Position numbers and translations under genes: made by a program
NCBI GenBank assembly: GCA_039654915.1
Contig: CM077593.1
Span: forward strand, 74,194,501 to 74,258,500
Source of the DNA: Aquilaria yunnanensis
Taxonomy: Eukaryota; Streptophyta; Magnoliopsida; Malvales; Thymelaeaceae
Direction: 5' to 3'
Length of the DNA: 64,000 nucleotides
The notes under the pieces: generated by a model
Told to the model about the DNA's origin: nothing
The model's input: only the letters and a program-made list of their open reading frames with translations
The model's database searches: none
Shown here: positions 33,810-46,076 of the stretch, one piece after another
Position numbering within the stretch: the first letter of the stretch is position 1
Layout of the letters: every line of letters begins with the position of its first letter

Positions 33810-35642
33810 GTCCTCCACAATGAGTTTCCTTTATGAGTAGTTCCCTAAAAGATGTCTGAGGAATACACAACCTGTTTTCCTTGAAAAGAAACCCATTAAC
33901 TTGATAAAACTTCTCAAAAGCAAATTTAGAACACTTAACATAAATCTCACCAAAGTCATGATCTGAAGCATATAAATCCTTCAAGTGCTCAAACCCCAAC
34001 ACTTTAGCATCCAAAGTAGAAAGTAATGCATACCTCCTAGAAAGTGCATCCGCCACTACACTATCCTTACCTTGCTTGTATTTAATAACATATGGGAATG
34101 ACTTAATGAATTCCACCCACTTAACATGCCTTCTATTCCACTTACCTTACCCATTAAGAAACTTAAGGGCTTGATGGTCAATATGAATGACAAACTCCCT
34201 CAGCCAAAGATAATGTTGCCAAGTCTCCAAAGCTCTCACCAAAGCATAAAGCTCCTTGTCATAAGTGGGATAGTTCAAAGTTGCACCATTTAACTTCTCA
34301 CTAAAGTATGCAATAGGACGGCCTCCTTGCATCAACACAGCTCCAATGTCTATACCTGAAGCATCACATTCAACCTCAAAAGTATTAACAAAATTAAGTA
34401 AAGCTAGAAGTAGTGCATTACATAACCTTTTCTTTTATAACCTGAAAGCCTCCTCTTGAGCTTTCCCCCACTTAAATCCTACGTTGTTCTTAATAACTTC
34501 AGTTAGAGGTGAAGCAATGGAAGAAAAATTCCTTACAAACCTCCTATAGAAGCTAGCTAACCTATGGAATGATCTTACCTCAGTGATAGAAGATCGGGTC
34601 GGCCATTCTTGTATGGCCCTTACCTTCTTTTGATCTACCTCAATTCCATGTGAACTTACAACAAAACCAAGGAAAAAAACTTTGTCAACACAAAAGAACA
34701 CTTCTTTAAGTTAGCATACAACTTTTGCCCTCTTAAAGTGCTTAGTACTTGTGTGAGGTGTCCAACATGCTCTTCTAGGTTCTTGCTATATACTAAGATA
34801 TCATCAAAGTAAACAACAACAATACCAATGAAGTCATGCAAGACATGATTCATAAGTCTCATGAAAGTACTAGGAGCATTAGTTAACGTAAAAGGCATGA
34901 CTAACCATTTATAAAGTCCAAATTTTGTTTTAAAAGTAGTTTTCCATTCATCCTTTTCCCTCATCCAAATTTGATGGTACCCATTTTTTAATTCAATTTT
35001 TGAAAACAAAGTATAACCATACAACTCATCAAGCATGTCGTCAAGTCTAAGGATAAGATGTCTATACTTTACAGTGATTTTGTTGACTGGCCTACAATCC
35101 ATGCACATGTGCCATGAACCATCCTCCTTTGGCACTAAAAGGATAGGTACGGCACAAGGGCTCATGCTTTCCCTCACAAAGCCTTTAGCCAACAATTCCT
35201 CCACTTATTTCTCAATCTCCTTAGTCTCTTCGAGGTTGGCTCTATAAGTTTGCCTATTTGGAGGAGGTGCACCCGAGACTAAGTCAACTTGATGCTCAAT
35301 GCCTCTAATGGGGGGTAAACCTTTTGGGTCTCTAGGGAACACATCCTTAAAGTCCTTCAACAAAGAAAAAACAACACTAGGAAGATGTGTTAGTTCGTTG
35401 ATAACAAGTATAGACTTTTTGTAAAGTAAAAGAAGCATTGGTCTTTGTGCTTGAATGGCTTTCCTCACATCACTCATTTTTGCAATGTAGCACTTTTTCT
35501 TTCCACTCAACTTTTCCTCTTGGGAACTCTTGACTCTTCTTCCCTTTATGTTCACTCTTCTCACTTGATCTCTTGGTTGTTCTCTTCGCTTTCCCCTCTT
35601 CACTCTTGCCCTCAACTTTCCCCTCTTTTTCTTTTCTCTCAA
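33810..35642 (-). pseudogene. Gypsy G reverse transcriptase and RNase H
   Basis: Motifs in order are [81 protein letters not shown] and the catalytic [14 protein letters not shown] (about 34790-34830). These are followed by [14 protein letters not shown] and the RNase H part [31 protein letters not shown] and KYKQGKDSVVADALSRR. A stop at 35205 and a shift near 34690 break it. The RT frame at 34656-35204 is otherwise intact. Confidence 0.92.
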
Positions 35643-37187
35643 CCTTACTTTGAAGCTTTCTTTGATCCTCTAAAACTTGTTGTGGTGAAAGTGGAACAAG
35701 TGTGATTGGCTTTCCTTCTTGGACAAAAGAGTTCTTTTCTCTATCATGTGTGAGCTTCTTATCAAATTACCACAGCCTCCCAAGTAAAATGTGATAAGCA
35801 TGCATAGGAACAACATCTCAAAGAACTTGATCATGGTAAGTACCAATCTTAAAGTGAATTGAAACTTGCTTTACCACCTGTACCTCTCCTACATTATTCA
35901 ACCATTGAAGCTTATATGGTTGGGGGTGCTTTTGTGTAGGAAGCTTCAATTTCTCCACCATGGTTGAGCTTGCTACATTTGTGCAACTTCCTCTATCAAC
36001 AATGAGGCTGCACACTTGGTTTTTGATTCGGCACCTAGTGTGAAAGATGCATTCTATTTGATTGTCTTCCTTCTTGGCTTGCACATTTAGAGCCCTTCTT
36101 GCCATAAATGCAAAATCTCCCTCCTTGGGCTTAAGTGTGTTTTGCTCCTCCTCCTTCAAAGGTGGTGTCTCTTCCATGGCATCTTCATCCTCAGGTGTAA
36201 TCTCTCCATCATCTTTAAGAATCATCACCTTCTTGTTTAGGCAATCCCTCATATAGTGACCCTTGCCTCTACACTTGAATCATTCTATATTCTTTTCCTT
36301 AGGTACATCTTTAGGTGAGGCTTTAGACTTGTCTTATTGAGGTCGAGACAAGCCTCATTTGGTGGCCTCCATTCTTGGCTTAAGTGCTTCCTTATTCCAT
36401 GCTCCCCTCTATGTGGAGCTTCCTCCTTGAGACATTTTGGATGCCTTAGACTTTTTGATGATCTTCTTGGCCTTAGTGGCATGGTGATGCAAATCCTCCA
36501 TGTTAACATATGGCATCATCTCCAATTTGTTGGCAATCTCATGGTTAAGGCAATTGATGAATCTAGCAATGATGGTCTCCTCATCCTCAATGATGTTGGC
36601 TTGGGTCAAGGTCATCTCCAAATTTTTGTGGTAGTCCTTCACACTCTCTTGGCCTTGCACAAGCCTTTGAAACTTGAGGTGTTGGTCTTTATAGTAATAA
36701 CTAGGCGCAAATCTCCTCCTCATTAAGGCTTTAAGGGCTCTCCATGTGCTTATGGGCTCTTTCTTATTCTTTATCCTAGAAGTGACAACCTGATTCCACC
36801 ATACAAGAGCATAATTAGTGATCTTAATTGTAGCCAATTTAACCTTGTTTTTCTCATAATAATGATGGCAATCAAACACCATCTCAATTTTTTGCTCCCA
36901 TTCCTAATATGCATCTGAATCACTCTTCCCTTGGAAGGATGGAATAGTAAGCTTGATGGAGTTGAGATTGTTGTCCTCCCTTGGCTCCCCTTCCTTGGAA
37001 GCCCATGGTCATGCCAAAATCCTTCTTCCTCCTCGGGTTCTTCTCTCCTTGGACCTCTCATTGGCTACAAGATGGGATTAGGTCTCCTTGGGAACCTCAA
37101 ATCTATGTCCTCAATCCTCCCCACATGTCTATTGAGAGTTTCTTGAAGTTCTCTCATGGTAGGCTCCTCATTGTGTCTCACTTCCAT
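35643..37187 (-). pseudogene. Gypsy G gag and protease
   Basis: Gag (37187 to about 36290, with a shift near 36900) has NYALVWWNQVV, RRFAPSYYYKDQHLKFQRL, VKDYHKNLEMTL and IARFINCLNHEIANKL, typical of Retrotrans_gag. The knuckle FKCRGKGHYMRDC lacks its first Cys because of a stop. The protease frame at 35818-36252 shows SLIVDRGSCTNVASSTMVEKL. The usual D-G-G reads D-R-G, so the active site may be impaired. HPQPYKLQWLNNVGEV follows. Confidence 0.88.
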
Positions 37188-38067
37188 TTTCCTATCCTCA
37201 TGGCCCTCTATACTCTAAAATAAAAAATCCTCATACACTTACCTTATGTGTTTCAGTCAAAGTTGAACATTGAAAACACTCAATTTGTTAGTGAGATATT
37301 GCTATTTAAAGAGTCCTCAAAAGTTCTAAGAAAACATTCCTCAAAGCACACAAGAAAACTTGAATTCTTGAAAACAATTTTGACTCCAAAATAGAAGTGG
37401 GCTAAACAAGCTTTAAAAGACTCTAGGAAGCTCTTGCAATTGATGATCACAAGAACCACAAAGAAAAGATTTTTGGCTCAAAATAATGGTTTAGGGATTG
37501 TGGGTGCAAAAACCAAAACATTATGTGTAAGCTGCTTTTGCAGACCTTTTCTTTTCTTTGTTCCTTTTTTTAATTCTTTTTTTTTTTACTTGCTGTTTGA
37601 TGCCAAAACAACTTTCTTCTTGAAGTTCCTTGTTGCCAAAGACAAAAATTTATATTTCTTTTTGGCCAAGATAAGAAACTATTGAAAATTTGCACAATTT
37701 GAAACAACTTTTTGGTACCGAAACTTCCTAAACTTGGATCCTTATTTTTTTTGGATGTTTTCTTAAATCTAGAATGCTGTAAAAAATGAAAAAAAGAGAT
37801 ATTAATAGGGCTGGACTCAAAATAGAAAGATAAGAGACAAAAGAGAACAAATGGATTAAAATTGAGAACACAATGTAACACTAGTTGACTTCTTTTTGTT
37901 GTTTTTGGTTGTTTTGATTGGAAACAAGGCTAGAAAAAGAACATAGACTTGAAACAAGAATAAAAAGGATTAAAATAGAGAATTAAAACATGAAATTAAT
38001 GAAAAAAATTGAAAGAAAAATTAAGAGAAACAAGAATACAAAGATATGTCCTTCGGATGGAACTTGT
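37188..38067 (-). other. Gypsy G leader
   Basis: This 0.9-kb untranslated leader lies between primer site and gag. It is A/T-rich with long T runs. Open frames on both strands show no similarity to known proteins. Confidence 0.6.
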
Positions 38068-38080
38068 GGCCTTGATACCA
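38068..38080 (-). other. Primer-binding site of Gypsy G
   Basis: The minus strand reads TGGTATCAAGGCC five bases inside the 5' LTR, close to the initiator-Met primer site. Confidence 0.8.
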
Positions 38081-38085
38081 ACTAA

Positions 38086-39070
38086 TGTGAACCCCTTTGG
38101 TTAATGACCACGAAATGTGCCCAAGATGTTTTTCAAGCTCCATAAGACATCAAAGAGATTGGATTTAAACCCCCACCCTTAATCAACTCATGGTTAGAAA
38201 CAAGAAGTATAAGAAAACCAAGAACACAAGCAACTTCTACACCAAGGTAGTCCTCAAAGAACAAAAGAGATTTTCTCTCCAAAGTAGCAATATTATTTCA
38301 TATAAAGGCTGTGTTTTACAACCAAAATATGTGCCTATTTATAGGCCTAAAATAGGGTAAAATACTCAGCAAAATATGCAGCCCAAGTCACATAGGAAAC
38401 CTAGGTACAAAGGACTAAAGAAAACTTAGTCAAACTAGGACTTCTACACCCTTTTAACATATGTTTAAGGTGTGCAGTGTATGCCACTTATCCTATGAAA
38501 ACTAAATCAATTCCATAGCCTAAATAACATCCTAAATAATATAAATAATCAGGAAAATAAATAAAATAAAGTGCAAATACAAGATTGGCCCTAAAAACCC
38601 CAAAATGGTCTTCTCGGGTGCACTTATAGGCTCTTTAGGGTTTTTTCTTGTATCTTTAACTCTAAGCTTGAATATTTGAGTTCCATTAGCATGATTCTTC
38701 CTCTTAGATGTTGGAAAGAGGTTTTGAAAGGTTAGAGCTCAATGATCTAGCTTGTAAAAAAAAAAATGGCCTTGAAACACTTCAAGGAGGTTCCAAGGGT
38801 GCACTTGAGGGGTACGCTTGGGGTTCCTTGTCTTGTGACTTGTCTAGGGACTCTAGGACTAAGTACCAAGCTTGGCCATCATCCTCATATGGTTTCTTTA
38901 AGGTTCTAGTAGCTCCTTGTGAAAATCCATGTCCATCCTCCGTGAAAAAGCTTGAGACAAAGGCTTGAAGTGCACTAGTGAGCTCCTTAGCTTTCTTCCT
39001 TTTCATTGGTCCACTAGATATCTTCAAGGGGTCCTTTCCATCCTTGGTTGTGCCTTCCTTGATCATATCA
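38086..39070 (-). repeat. 5' LTR of Gypsy G (985 bp)
   Basis: On the plus strand it runs tgtgaacccctttgg...gatcatatca. A TATA box TATAAATAGG on the minus strand lies near 38334-38345. The LTR is homologous to 30367-32756 without its insertion and, more distantly, to 61537-62514. Confidence 0.94.
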
Positions 39071-39795
39071 GTGACTTAGTTATATCATACCTAAAGTTAG
39101 CAATTTGGATATCACTATTATCCTATCGCATATTACCGAGATGAACATAGGTACTTTGCTTTGGCAAACCCACCCAATGTTGATCTAAGTCTTGGCGAGT
39201 GCCAATATTTGGAAAACATCACATTTAATGACTTAATATTTTGCTTGTGGGATTTTACTTTGATCTTACCAAGTATTATCTTCGGTTGTCTTATACATGC
39301 ATCACATACAAATATAAAACATGCATCTCACGCCAACAACTAATTAAACATGACATGGCTATAGCCCAAACTATGTGATATTCTCATGCTAATAAGAATA
39401 TCATAAAAGCCTAAGAAAATAAAAAGTCTTCATAAGCTTCTTCTCTTCCTTACTTGGTTGTCTCCTTGTAGTCAGCTCTTTAGACACACCACCTCAGACG
39501 TTCCCAAAAAGTATAATTACATCAATGATAAAAACTTTGAGAGAGGAGCAAAGTGAGAAGAGAAGGCAGAATGAGAGTAATAAAGAAAGGCACGACATGT
39601 AGGCCGTATTTATAAATACAACCAACTAGGGCTGTAACCATGAACTATGCTTAACAACAATCATCATATCATGTCAAATCTTATTAAACAAGAAAATGCA
39701 TGCCAATTAAAGCGGGTTTGTTAACCAATTTTTTAATGTTGTGATTTGCAAACCTAAGTAGCGATCCCGTTAGCCGATTAACGGGTGGTGTCAAG

Positions 39796-41205
39796 TTTTA
39801 GTGTTGTGCTCAAAAGCCAATCATGAGATGATTGCATTTTTGCACATTGAGTCATGATATTTTGTTAAGGCATTAATCCAGTAATTATGCTTGTTGTTTT
39901 GTTTTTGCATAATGTAATAAACGTAATTGTAACCCTAGAATAATGATATTCTCAAATGACCCTGGTCTAGTATTATTGTGGAGTGGGTTACAATAATACA
40001 TAATGACTAGCATATGTGAAGACTAATATGAGATATGTAGTCTACATATGAGTACAAGTTGGAGAACTTGTTACTGGACTGACCCAACATGAGAACGCTA
40101 CATGAATTATTATATGAGTGTCATAAGTGATTCTTATAATGATCATGGTATATATAGTCCTTTGACCTAAGATCATCAAGGTTCCCTACATGTGAGTTCA
40201 TACTTTGATACTTCTCTTTGTTACTCGTAACTGAGTGAACTTGAAGAAGGTCATTAGGTATGTCACATATCATGCGGAGGGTGTTGTATGATCAAGTTGG
40301 GATTTGTCCCTCATATGTAACGGGAGTGATATCTTTAGGCCCCTGATAGAATAAGACTTAGAAAATGCATGGCCATGCTCAGATGAGTTGATATACGATA
40401 TTAATGTCATCAGTTTAAGTTAGTCTACTCAGTAATCAAGAAACCAAAGATTGGGCTATACAAAAGTGACACATTCCATGTCTCATGCCTAGTCTTGATA
40501 TCTTGGACAAAGGGACAATGACATATATGGGTAATGATCATAAAGGTTTAGTTGAATTACCGACAATCTTGTCACTTGGGTAACAATGATGTGTTGCTAG
40601 ACACTGATCATTGCTTATGATCATAAATGTGATTTATGATTATTGCCAACGTGGTAAAAGCGTATTGGGTCACATACATAGAGCTATGTGGATTATTAGA
40701 GTGCATGGGCTAATTATTTGGGTTATGGTTTCACAATAATTTCGTATTAATAATGGGCCCAGAAGTTGAGCCATTATTAAGCCCGAAATTAAAGCCTAAT
40801 TGGATTAGGGCATTGAAACCCATTAGGCCTAGAAGTTGAGTCTCACTATAAATACAACTTTTAGTAAGAAATCTGTAGCCTTGCCCTAGCCTCCCAAAAA
40901 GAGACAACCCCACTCTTCTTTTGCAATTCCTTGGAGGACGCAAGCTAGCACTGTAAGCGCAAGAAAAATGCATCTGCTGAGACGTGGTGGAAGCGTGGTG
41001 ATCCTGAGAAGCTTGTGTGGATACCATAGAGAGCTTCAACACGTTAACTATTCAGGTTTTGTGATTCGACTCTATAGTTGGGTGAAAGATCTCAACCGAA
41101 ATTAGGTATGAAAATTTTTGAATATCCAGTTTACCCTGTTTCACTTGGATCTTAGAGGGTTTCAATTAAATTCTGATGTGCTTGTTTGGTTCCTAAAACC
41201 CTACA
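39796..41205 (+). mobile_element. Solo LTR C of the Copia H family
   Basis: This is a single 1,410-bp LTR on the plus strand, ttttagtgttgtgctc...aaaaccctaca, flanked by tcaag on both sides (39791-39795 and 41206-41210). The first two bases read TT rather than TG. A TATA box ctataaatacaac lies near 40847-40859. It is inserted in the leader of an older member of its own family. Confidence 0.94.
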
Positions 41206-41579
41206 TCAAGGATGGCCGCCCTTCAAAAATGAAATCAATAGTCTAGGGATCACTTTATCTAAGCAATAAACCACCTAAGACCACCTCTGTTCGAGCAACC
41301 AAAAGTACCCTAAACAAGGTGCCCAAATAGCACATATCCGATGTCTACAAGGATTATAACAACTATTGCAACTATCTTAAATTAGATAGATATCTCATAT
41401 CCATTAATTTAGGGTTAAACTCATTAATTAGTTTTTTTTTGTATCCTTATATATCTCATATATTGTGAGTTCTAGTTCATGCATCAGGAATCAATCCAAT
41501 TAATCATGATAGAAAACATTAGAATATAGAAAAGATCATGCAATTCAACACACAATCCCAATTTAGAGTTTCACAAGTA

Positions 41580-41591
41580 GCTTTAATACCA
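41580..41591 (-). other. Primer-binding site of Copia H
   Basis: The minus strand reads TGGTATTAAAGC one base from the 5' LTR, two changes from the initiator-Met complement. Confidence 0.72.
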
Positions 41592-41592
41592 C

Positions 41593-42965
41593 TGTAGGGA
41601 TTTAAGAGCCAAACAATGCAACAGAATTAACCAAAAGCATCCAAGGATCTAAGTGAAACGGGGTGAATTAGGTGTTCAAAATTTTCATATCTAGTAGGTT
41701 GAGATCTTTCACCCAACTATTGAGTTGAATCACTAAAACTTGAACAGTTGATATGTTCAAGTTCTCTTTATATTCACATGAACCTCTCGAATCACCATGC
41801 CTCCGCTAGGTTCCAACAAGAGTTTTCCTTTTGTACCTGTAGTGCTAGCTTGCTTCCTTTAGGGAAAGAAAAGAAGGGAGTACAGCTGGAGGTTTTTAGA
41901 ACCTTTTCTGAATTTCATCCTAAGGAGCCACTATAAATTTAACACCATATATCACTATAACCCCTAAGCCAAGTAAGTTTCATAAACCAAATCAAATTAT
42001 GCCTAATTTCAGACTTAACAATGGCTCCACTTTTGGGTGAATAATTAATTTGAAACTATGATGAACCCAAAAGCAAACAATTTGACGCTTGCACTCAAAT
42101 AATCCTATTAGCTCTAAGTGTGCAACACAATATAGGCTCCTATCACACTGGTAATGATCATAAATCACATTTATGATCATAAACAATGAGTGATTTCTAG
42201 CAACACATCATTGCTACCCAAGTGACAAGATAGTCGATGGTTTGACTAAACCTCTATGATCATTGTTCATATATGTCATCGTCCTTTTGTCCAAGGATAT
42301 CAAAATCAAGCACAAGACCTGGAATGTATCACTCTCGTATAACTGAATCTTTGGTTTCATGATTCTTGAGTAGTTTGACTTAAACTAATAATATTGATAT
42401 CATATATCAACTCATTCGAGCATGGCCATGCATTTTTTCAGTCTCAATCAATCAAGGGGGCCCAAAGGTATTACTCTAGTTACATAGGAGAGACAAATCT
42501 CATCTTGATCAAATCCCTCCATAAGATATGTTACATACCCAATGACTACCTTTATGTTCACTCAGTTACGAGTAACAAGGAGAAGTATCAAAGTATCAAA
42601 GGACTTCATATACCATGATCACTATGAAAACCACTTATAACACTTGTATAATGATCCATGTAGCATTCTCATGGTGTGTTGGTCGAGTACAAAAGTTCTT
42701 TAACTTGTAACAATATGTAGACTACATATCTCATATTAGTCTACTCATATGCTAGTCTTTATGTATTATTGCAACCTACTCTACAATAATACTAGACCAA
42801 GGACATTTAAGAATACTATTATTCTAAGGTTATAATTATGTTTGATTATGTTACACAAAAATAAACAGCAAACATAATTATTAGAATAATGCCTCAATAC
42901 AATATCATGACATAATGTGCAAAACATAATCATCTCATGATTAGCTTTTGGGCACAACGCTAATA
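41593..42965 (-). repeat. 5' LTR of Copia H (1,373 bp)
   Basis: On the plus strand it runs tgtagggatttaagagcc...gggcacaacgctaata. It is homologous to the split LTR at 13807-26068 and to solo LTRs B, C and E, and is the most diverged together with the 3' LTR. No target duplication is visible at its outer edge. Confidence 0.8.
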
Positions 42966-43739
42966 GGGGTTCCATCAGTATGAGAAGTGGTTTATTTGTG
43001 TGGGAGTTGTGTTATTGAAGGTTGTGTCAAAAGGGGATGGATAAATATATAGTTTAGGACTGGTAATTGCTAGTGTTGTGAAATAGCTTGGCAATTTTTA
43101 GTATGGTAATAGTGTACTAAGTAGTGGGTGATTGGATCATTAAAAAAGCCTAGAAATGATGAGTGTGTGTTGGGTAGTATGCATTGGAAGGGGATAAAGC
43201 AAATGATATTTCTTGTGGTGTAAGTTAGTTTTACTTAAACCCAAAGCTCACCTAAATATTGTTCTGTAACATGAGGCTTATGTGTGCAAGTGAAATTTGT
43301 GTTTGCATTGTGTGTTACTGAATTGGTTTTTGCTTTATTATAGGTGCCAATTCATAGTCCTTTTCACTTGAGTTTCATTATGGGGGCTACTTGTTCTATC
43401 CATCAAATGAAATAATAAAGCTAGTGTATTCTAGTCAAGGAATAAAGCCTGTCATTTGGCATGAAAGAAATTTCATTGTTAGAGATTGATCTGATGGTAG
43501 GGGAGTTAAAGGTTGATTTTGTTGATGCTGGATTGTTCTTTTTTGGAGGAAGCCTAATAGAAAATTGGCAAATGGCTAGTGAACTTCTCTATTGACTTGT
43601 AGCTATTTGAGCTAGCTAATTCATTCTACAAAGTAAGAAAATTGAGGTTTACTTACAGAAGAGGAGTTTATCAGATTTAGCTATGGATCAATGTCTAATG
43701 GAAATGAGGAAGAATGTGAGTATAGAGTAGAGAAATGGC
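42966..43739. other. Spacer upstream of the MULE remnant
   Basis: No gene or recognisable repeat is seen here. The 3' half could include untranslated or N-terminal parts of the Mutator-like element. Confidence 0.45.
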
Positions 43740-45215
43740 ATGATGTAGCCTAGCATTGATGAGGGAAATGTTGACCATGATTCAAAAGCAGATGTAGGAT
43801 CAGATGTACGTTTAGATTCTGTTGATAGTGACTATGATGCCTTTGATGAAAAGGAAAATGATGATCACTTATTTGATGGGTATATGGACTTAATGGTTAA
43901 GAAAGGGATGTGCCAAAGTACTAAAACAAATGAAGGGATGGAGAATGGGCAACTGGTTAGTAATGTAAGGATAGAGAAGATAATGTCAATGAAGCAAGGA
44001 GTGATTTGCATAGTTTGTGGTAGAGTGATGATAGCGGGGCTTGGCATGAGTTTCTAGAGTTTAATAATGCAATTGACATGAAAAACTCTCAATTTGTGTA
44101 TGGTATAATATTTAGGACAAGGGTAGTTCTTAAGAAAGCAGTTGGAGTGTATTTGATTAAAAATCAGTATGACAAGATATGGTTCAAGAAAAAAGACAAA
44201 ACCAGAGTGAAGGCTATTTGTGCGGAGCATTTTCCCATTTTCATATATTGTTCTCACATGCAAAAGAAGCCCACCTTTTAAATTAAGATCATGAATTTGG
44301 AACATAAATGCATTAAAGGTCATCACAATCATTTTGCCACTTATACTTGGCTTGTTGAGCAATATAATGAGTAATTTAGAGCGATATAAGGAGCAATTTA
44401 GAGCAAATCCTACATGGAAAACAAATGGAAAAAAAAATTTCCTAGTTAAAATAAACAGACACAAAGCTTGGAGGGTAAAAAAGTTTGCAAACAAATGGTT
44501 TGAGCGGGATAAGGGACAACAATATAAAAAGGTGAGACGGCATGGATATAAGGTTCAAAAACATAGCCCAGGTTTAATATTCATGTTACAGCTAGATATG
44601 CAGATGTTTACTAGGTTATACTTTTGTCTAGAGCCTTTGGAAAAGGTATTTATAGTAAGATGTAGGCCAATTATCTGTTTAGATGAATGCTTTCTGAAGT
44701 CAAGATATGGAGGCCAATTAATGGCAACTATGAGGATAGATGCTAATGAGAGCATTTATCCAATTACATGGGCAATAGTTGAATATGAGTCCAAAGATTC
44801 ATGGGGTTGGTTTTTGAACCATCTTACTGAAGACCTTTGTATAGAAAATAGTTGGTTAGTGTTTGAAAGACTTAATGTGGAATGTTAAGATTCATAGGGC
44901 TGGCAAGTGTTTGAAAGATTTAATGTGGAATGTAGCAAGAGCAACTCATGTGCAAGAATTTACTAAATGTATGAATGTCACTAGCAGTGAGGATAAGAGA
45001 GCACATGATAGGTTGTCTGAGAGGGATCTTCACCATTGGTCAAGGTTACACTTTGTCACATCTGTCAAATGTGACATTTTGCTCAACAACTTATATGAAT
45101 GCTTCAACAAGTTAATATTAGAGGCTAGGGATAAACCGATTCTTATTTGCATGGAAATGATCAAACTTAGGCCAATAAGTAAGATACATAACTGGAAAGT
45201 CTTTATGAAAAAAAC
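43740..45215 (+). pseudogene. Mutator-like (MULE) transposase remnant
   Basis: An acidic N-terminal part (VDSDYDAFDEKENDDHLFDGY near 43820-43880) leads to a MuDR-type DNA-binding domain: FRTRVVLKKAVGVYLIKN, DKTRVKAIC, then after a stop IMNLEHKCIKGHHNHFATYT. The MULE transposase domain follows: CRPIICLDECFLKSRYGGQL, with the first catalytic Asp, and DANESIYPITWAIVEYESKDSW. The segment that should hold the second Asp and the Glu is missing. The frame jumps to NVARATHVQEFTKCMN and HWSRLHFVTSVKCDILLNNLYE before being cut off near 45215 by Gypsy U1. A 26-bp sequence is duplicated at the internal deletion. No terminal inverted repeats were found. Confidence 0.85.
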
Positions 45216-45229
45216 ATATTGGCACCATA

Positions 45230-46076
45230 TGATGGAGGACCATCAAGCTCAAAGACTTCTAAGACATCCAAGGACCCATTGAAGATAAGCACAGGACCTT
45301 TCATAGGGAAAAAGGCCAAAGAGACACAAAAGACACTCCAAGTATTCATCCTAGTACACCCAGATCATTTCACAAAACGGACAAGCCTTTCATTCCAAAA
45401 ACCTCAAGAACTTAAAATCATATAATATTATGAAGATCAAAGCTAAAGAAACCTTAAAAATCTAGCCAAACCTAGGAGGCCCAAGCCAAAACCACAAATG
45501 ACACTTAGGGTGCAACCGAGAGCACCTTTGGCAGTTTTTAGGGCTATTTCAATTTTTAGACTTTGTTTTTGTTGTTTTATGGTTTAGTCCATTTATTTAG
45601 CTTGTTTTCAGGCTTGGGAAATAGGTTGTGGCACATGTTAAATAAGCCACAAAGATTTCTTAGGATTTTGTGTTGAAAGCATGTTTTCTACACCTAGTTT
45701 GACTAGGTTTGCTTGTTTTACTTGGTTTAGGGTTTTTATCTTTGTAAGCCTAAATATCATAGCATTCTAAACTATAAATATGGCATTTATGTTGTGTTTT
45801 TTACATAGATTAAAAAAAATACAAGTTTCTTTGAGCAATACTCTTCTCTATTGTTTTTTCTCAGCTCCTTGGTGCACTTGTGCGATAAGTTCTTCTCTTC
45901 CAATCAATTTTTTTTCTAATTTTCCTTCTACAATTCTGCTTTTCACCTTTGCTTCTATTTCTAACTTATTTTCTTTCTCTCTTGCTCAATTTATCTTTCT
46001 TGGATCAAGTTGGTGAAGCATCAATTCAGCTCCTCACTAGAACTTAGGATCCTTAGGCAACAAGCAACGTAGCATG
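45230..46076 (+). repeat. 5' LTR of Gypsy U1
   Basis: Its homology to the U2 LTR pieces is clear around aaactataaata, cctaggaggcccaagccaaaacc and atgtgccaca. The inner end is set by the primer-site-like tgtattagagccac. Confidence 0.7.

Larger units (their letters stand above)
32769..37187 (-). pseudogene. Gypsy G gag-pol polyprotein, interrupted
   Basis: The ATG at 37187 opens MEVRHNEEPTMRELQETL, a common start of Gypsy gags of this group. From there the series gag, CCHC knuckle, protease, reverse transcriptase, RNase H, integrase can be followed for 4.4 kb with several stops and shifts. One stop replaces the first Cys of the zinc knuckle (near 36282). The relatively long preserved frames suggest younger decay than in Copia H, into which it inserted. 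Confidence 0.92.
30367..39070 (-). mobile_element. Ty3/Gypsy element G, complete with TSD
   Basis: This minus-strand Gypsy has a 5-bp target duplication gtgac (30362-30366 and 39071-39075), LTRs of about 0.98 kb, a primer site of initiator-Met type and a polypurine tract. Gag, protease, reverse transcriptase, RNase H and integrase follow in Gypsy order. The 3' LTR is itself interrupted by solo LTR B. Integrase ends in the INDNAYMLDLLGEYN and NPFKEGG type C-terminus found in chromovirus-related Gypsy elements. I see no chromodomain. Stops and frameshifts throughout make it non-autonomous. Confidence 0.94.
39076..41592 (-). other. Copia H leader, split by solo LTR C
   Basis: Without the solo LTR this is about 1.1 kb of non-coding DNA between the 5' LTR and Gypsy G. 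On the minus strand it contains TATTTATAAATACGGCC near 39605-39625 and a pyrimidine-rich stretch after it, so an internal promoter or a remnant of another LTR is possible. No protein-coding region is recognised. Confidence 0.55.
13807..42965 (-). mobile_element. Old Ty1/Copia element H, heavily nested into
   Basis: The 5' LTR is 41593-42965. Its primer site is at 41580-41591, followed by a long leader (in parts between 41592 and 29990), gag-pol at 29989-26083, a tract gtgcaagtagtagt and the 3' LTR (13807-15146 plus 25996-26068). Three insertions interrupt it: Gypsy T in the 3' LTR, Gypsy G in the leader and solo LTR C in the leader. With these removed it is a plausible complete Copia. Left and right flanks (atccc and ggggt) do not match, and the two LTRs are strongly diverged, so it is old. 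Linking 5' and 3' LTRs into one element is inference from order, orientation and the primer and purine sites. Confidence 0.7.

Noticed and set aside
44054..44494. 146-residue minus-strand frame
   Set aside because: It lies opposite the MuDR DNA-binding and transposase region, which has clear homology on the plus strand.
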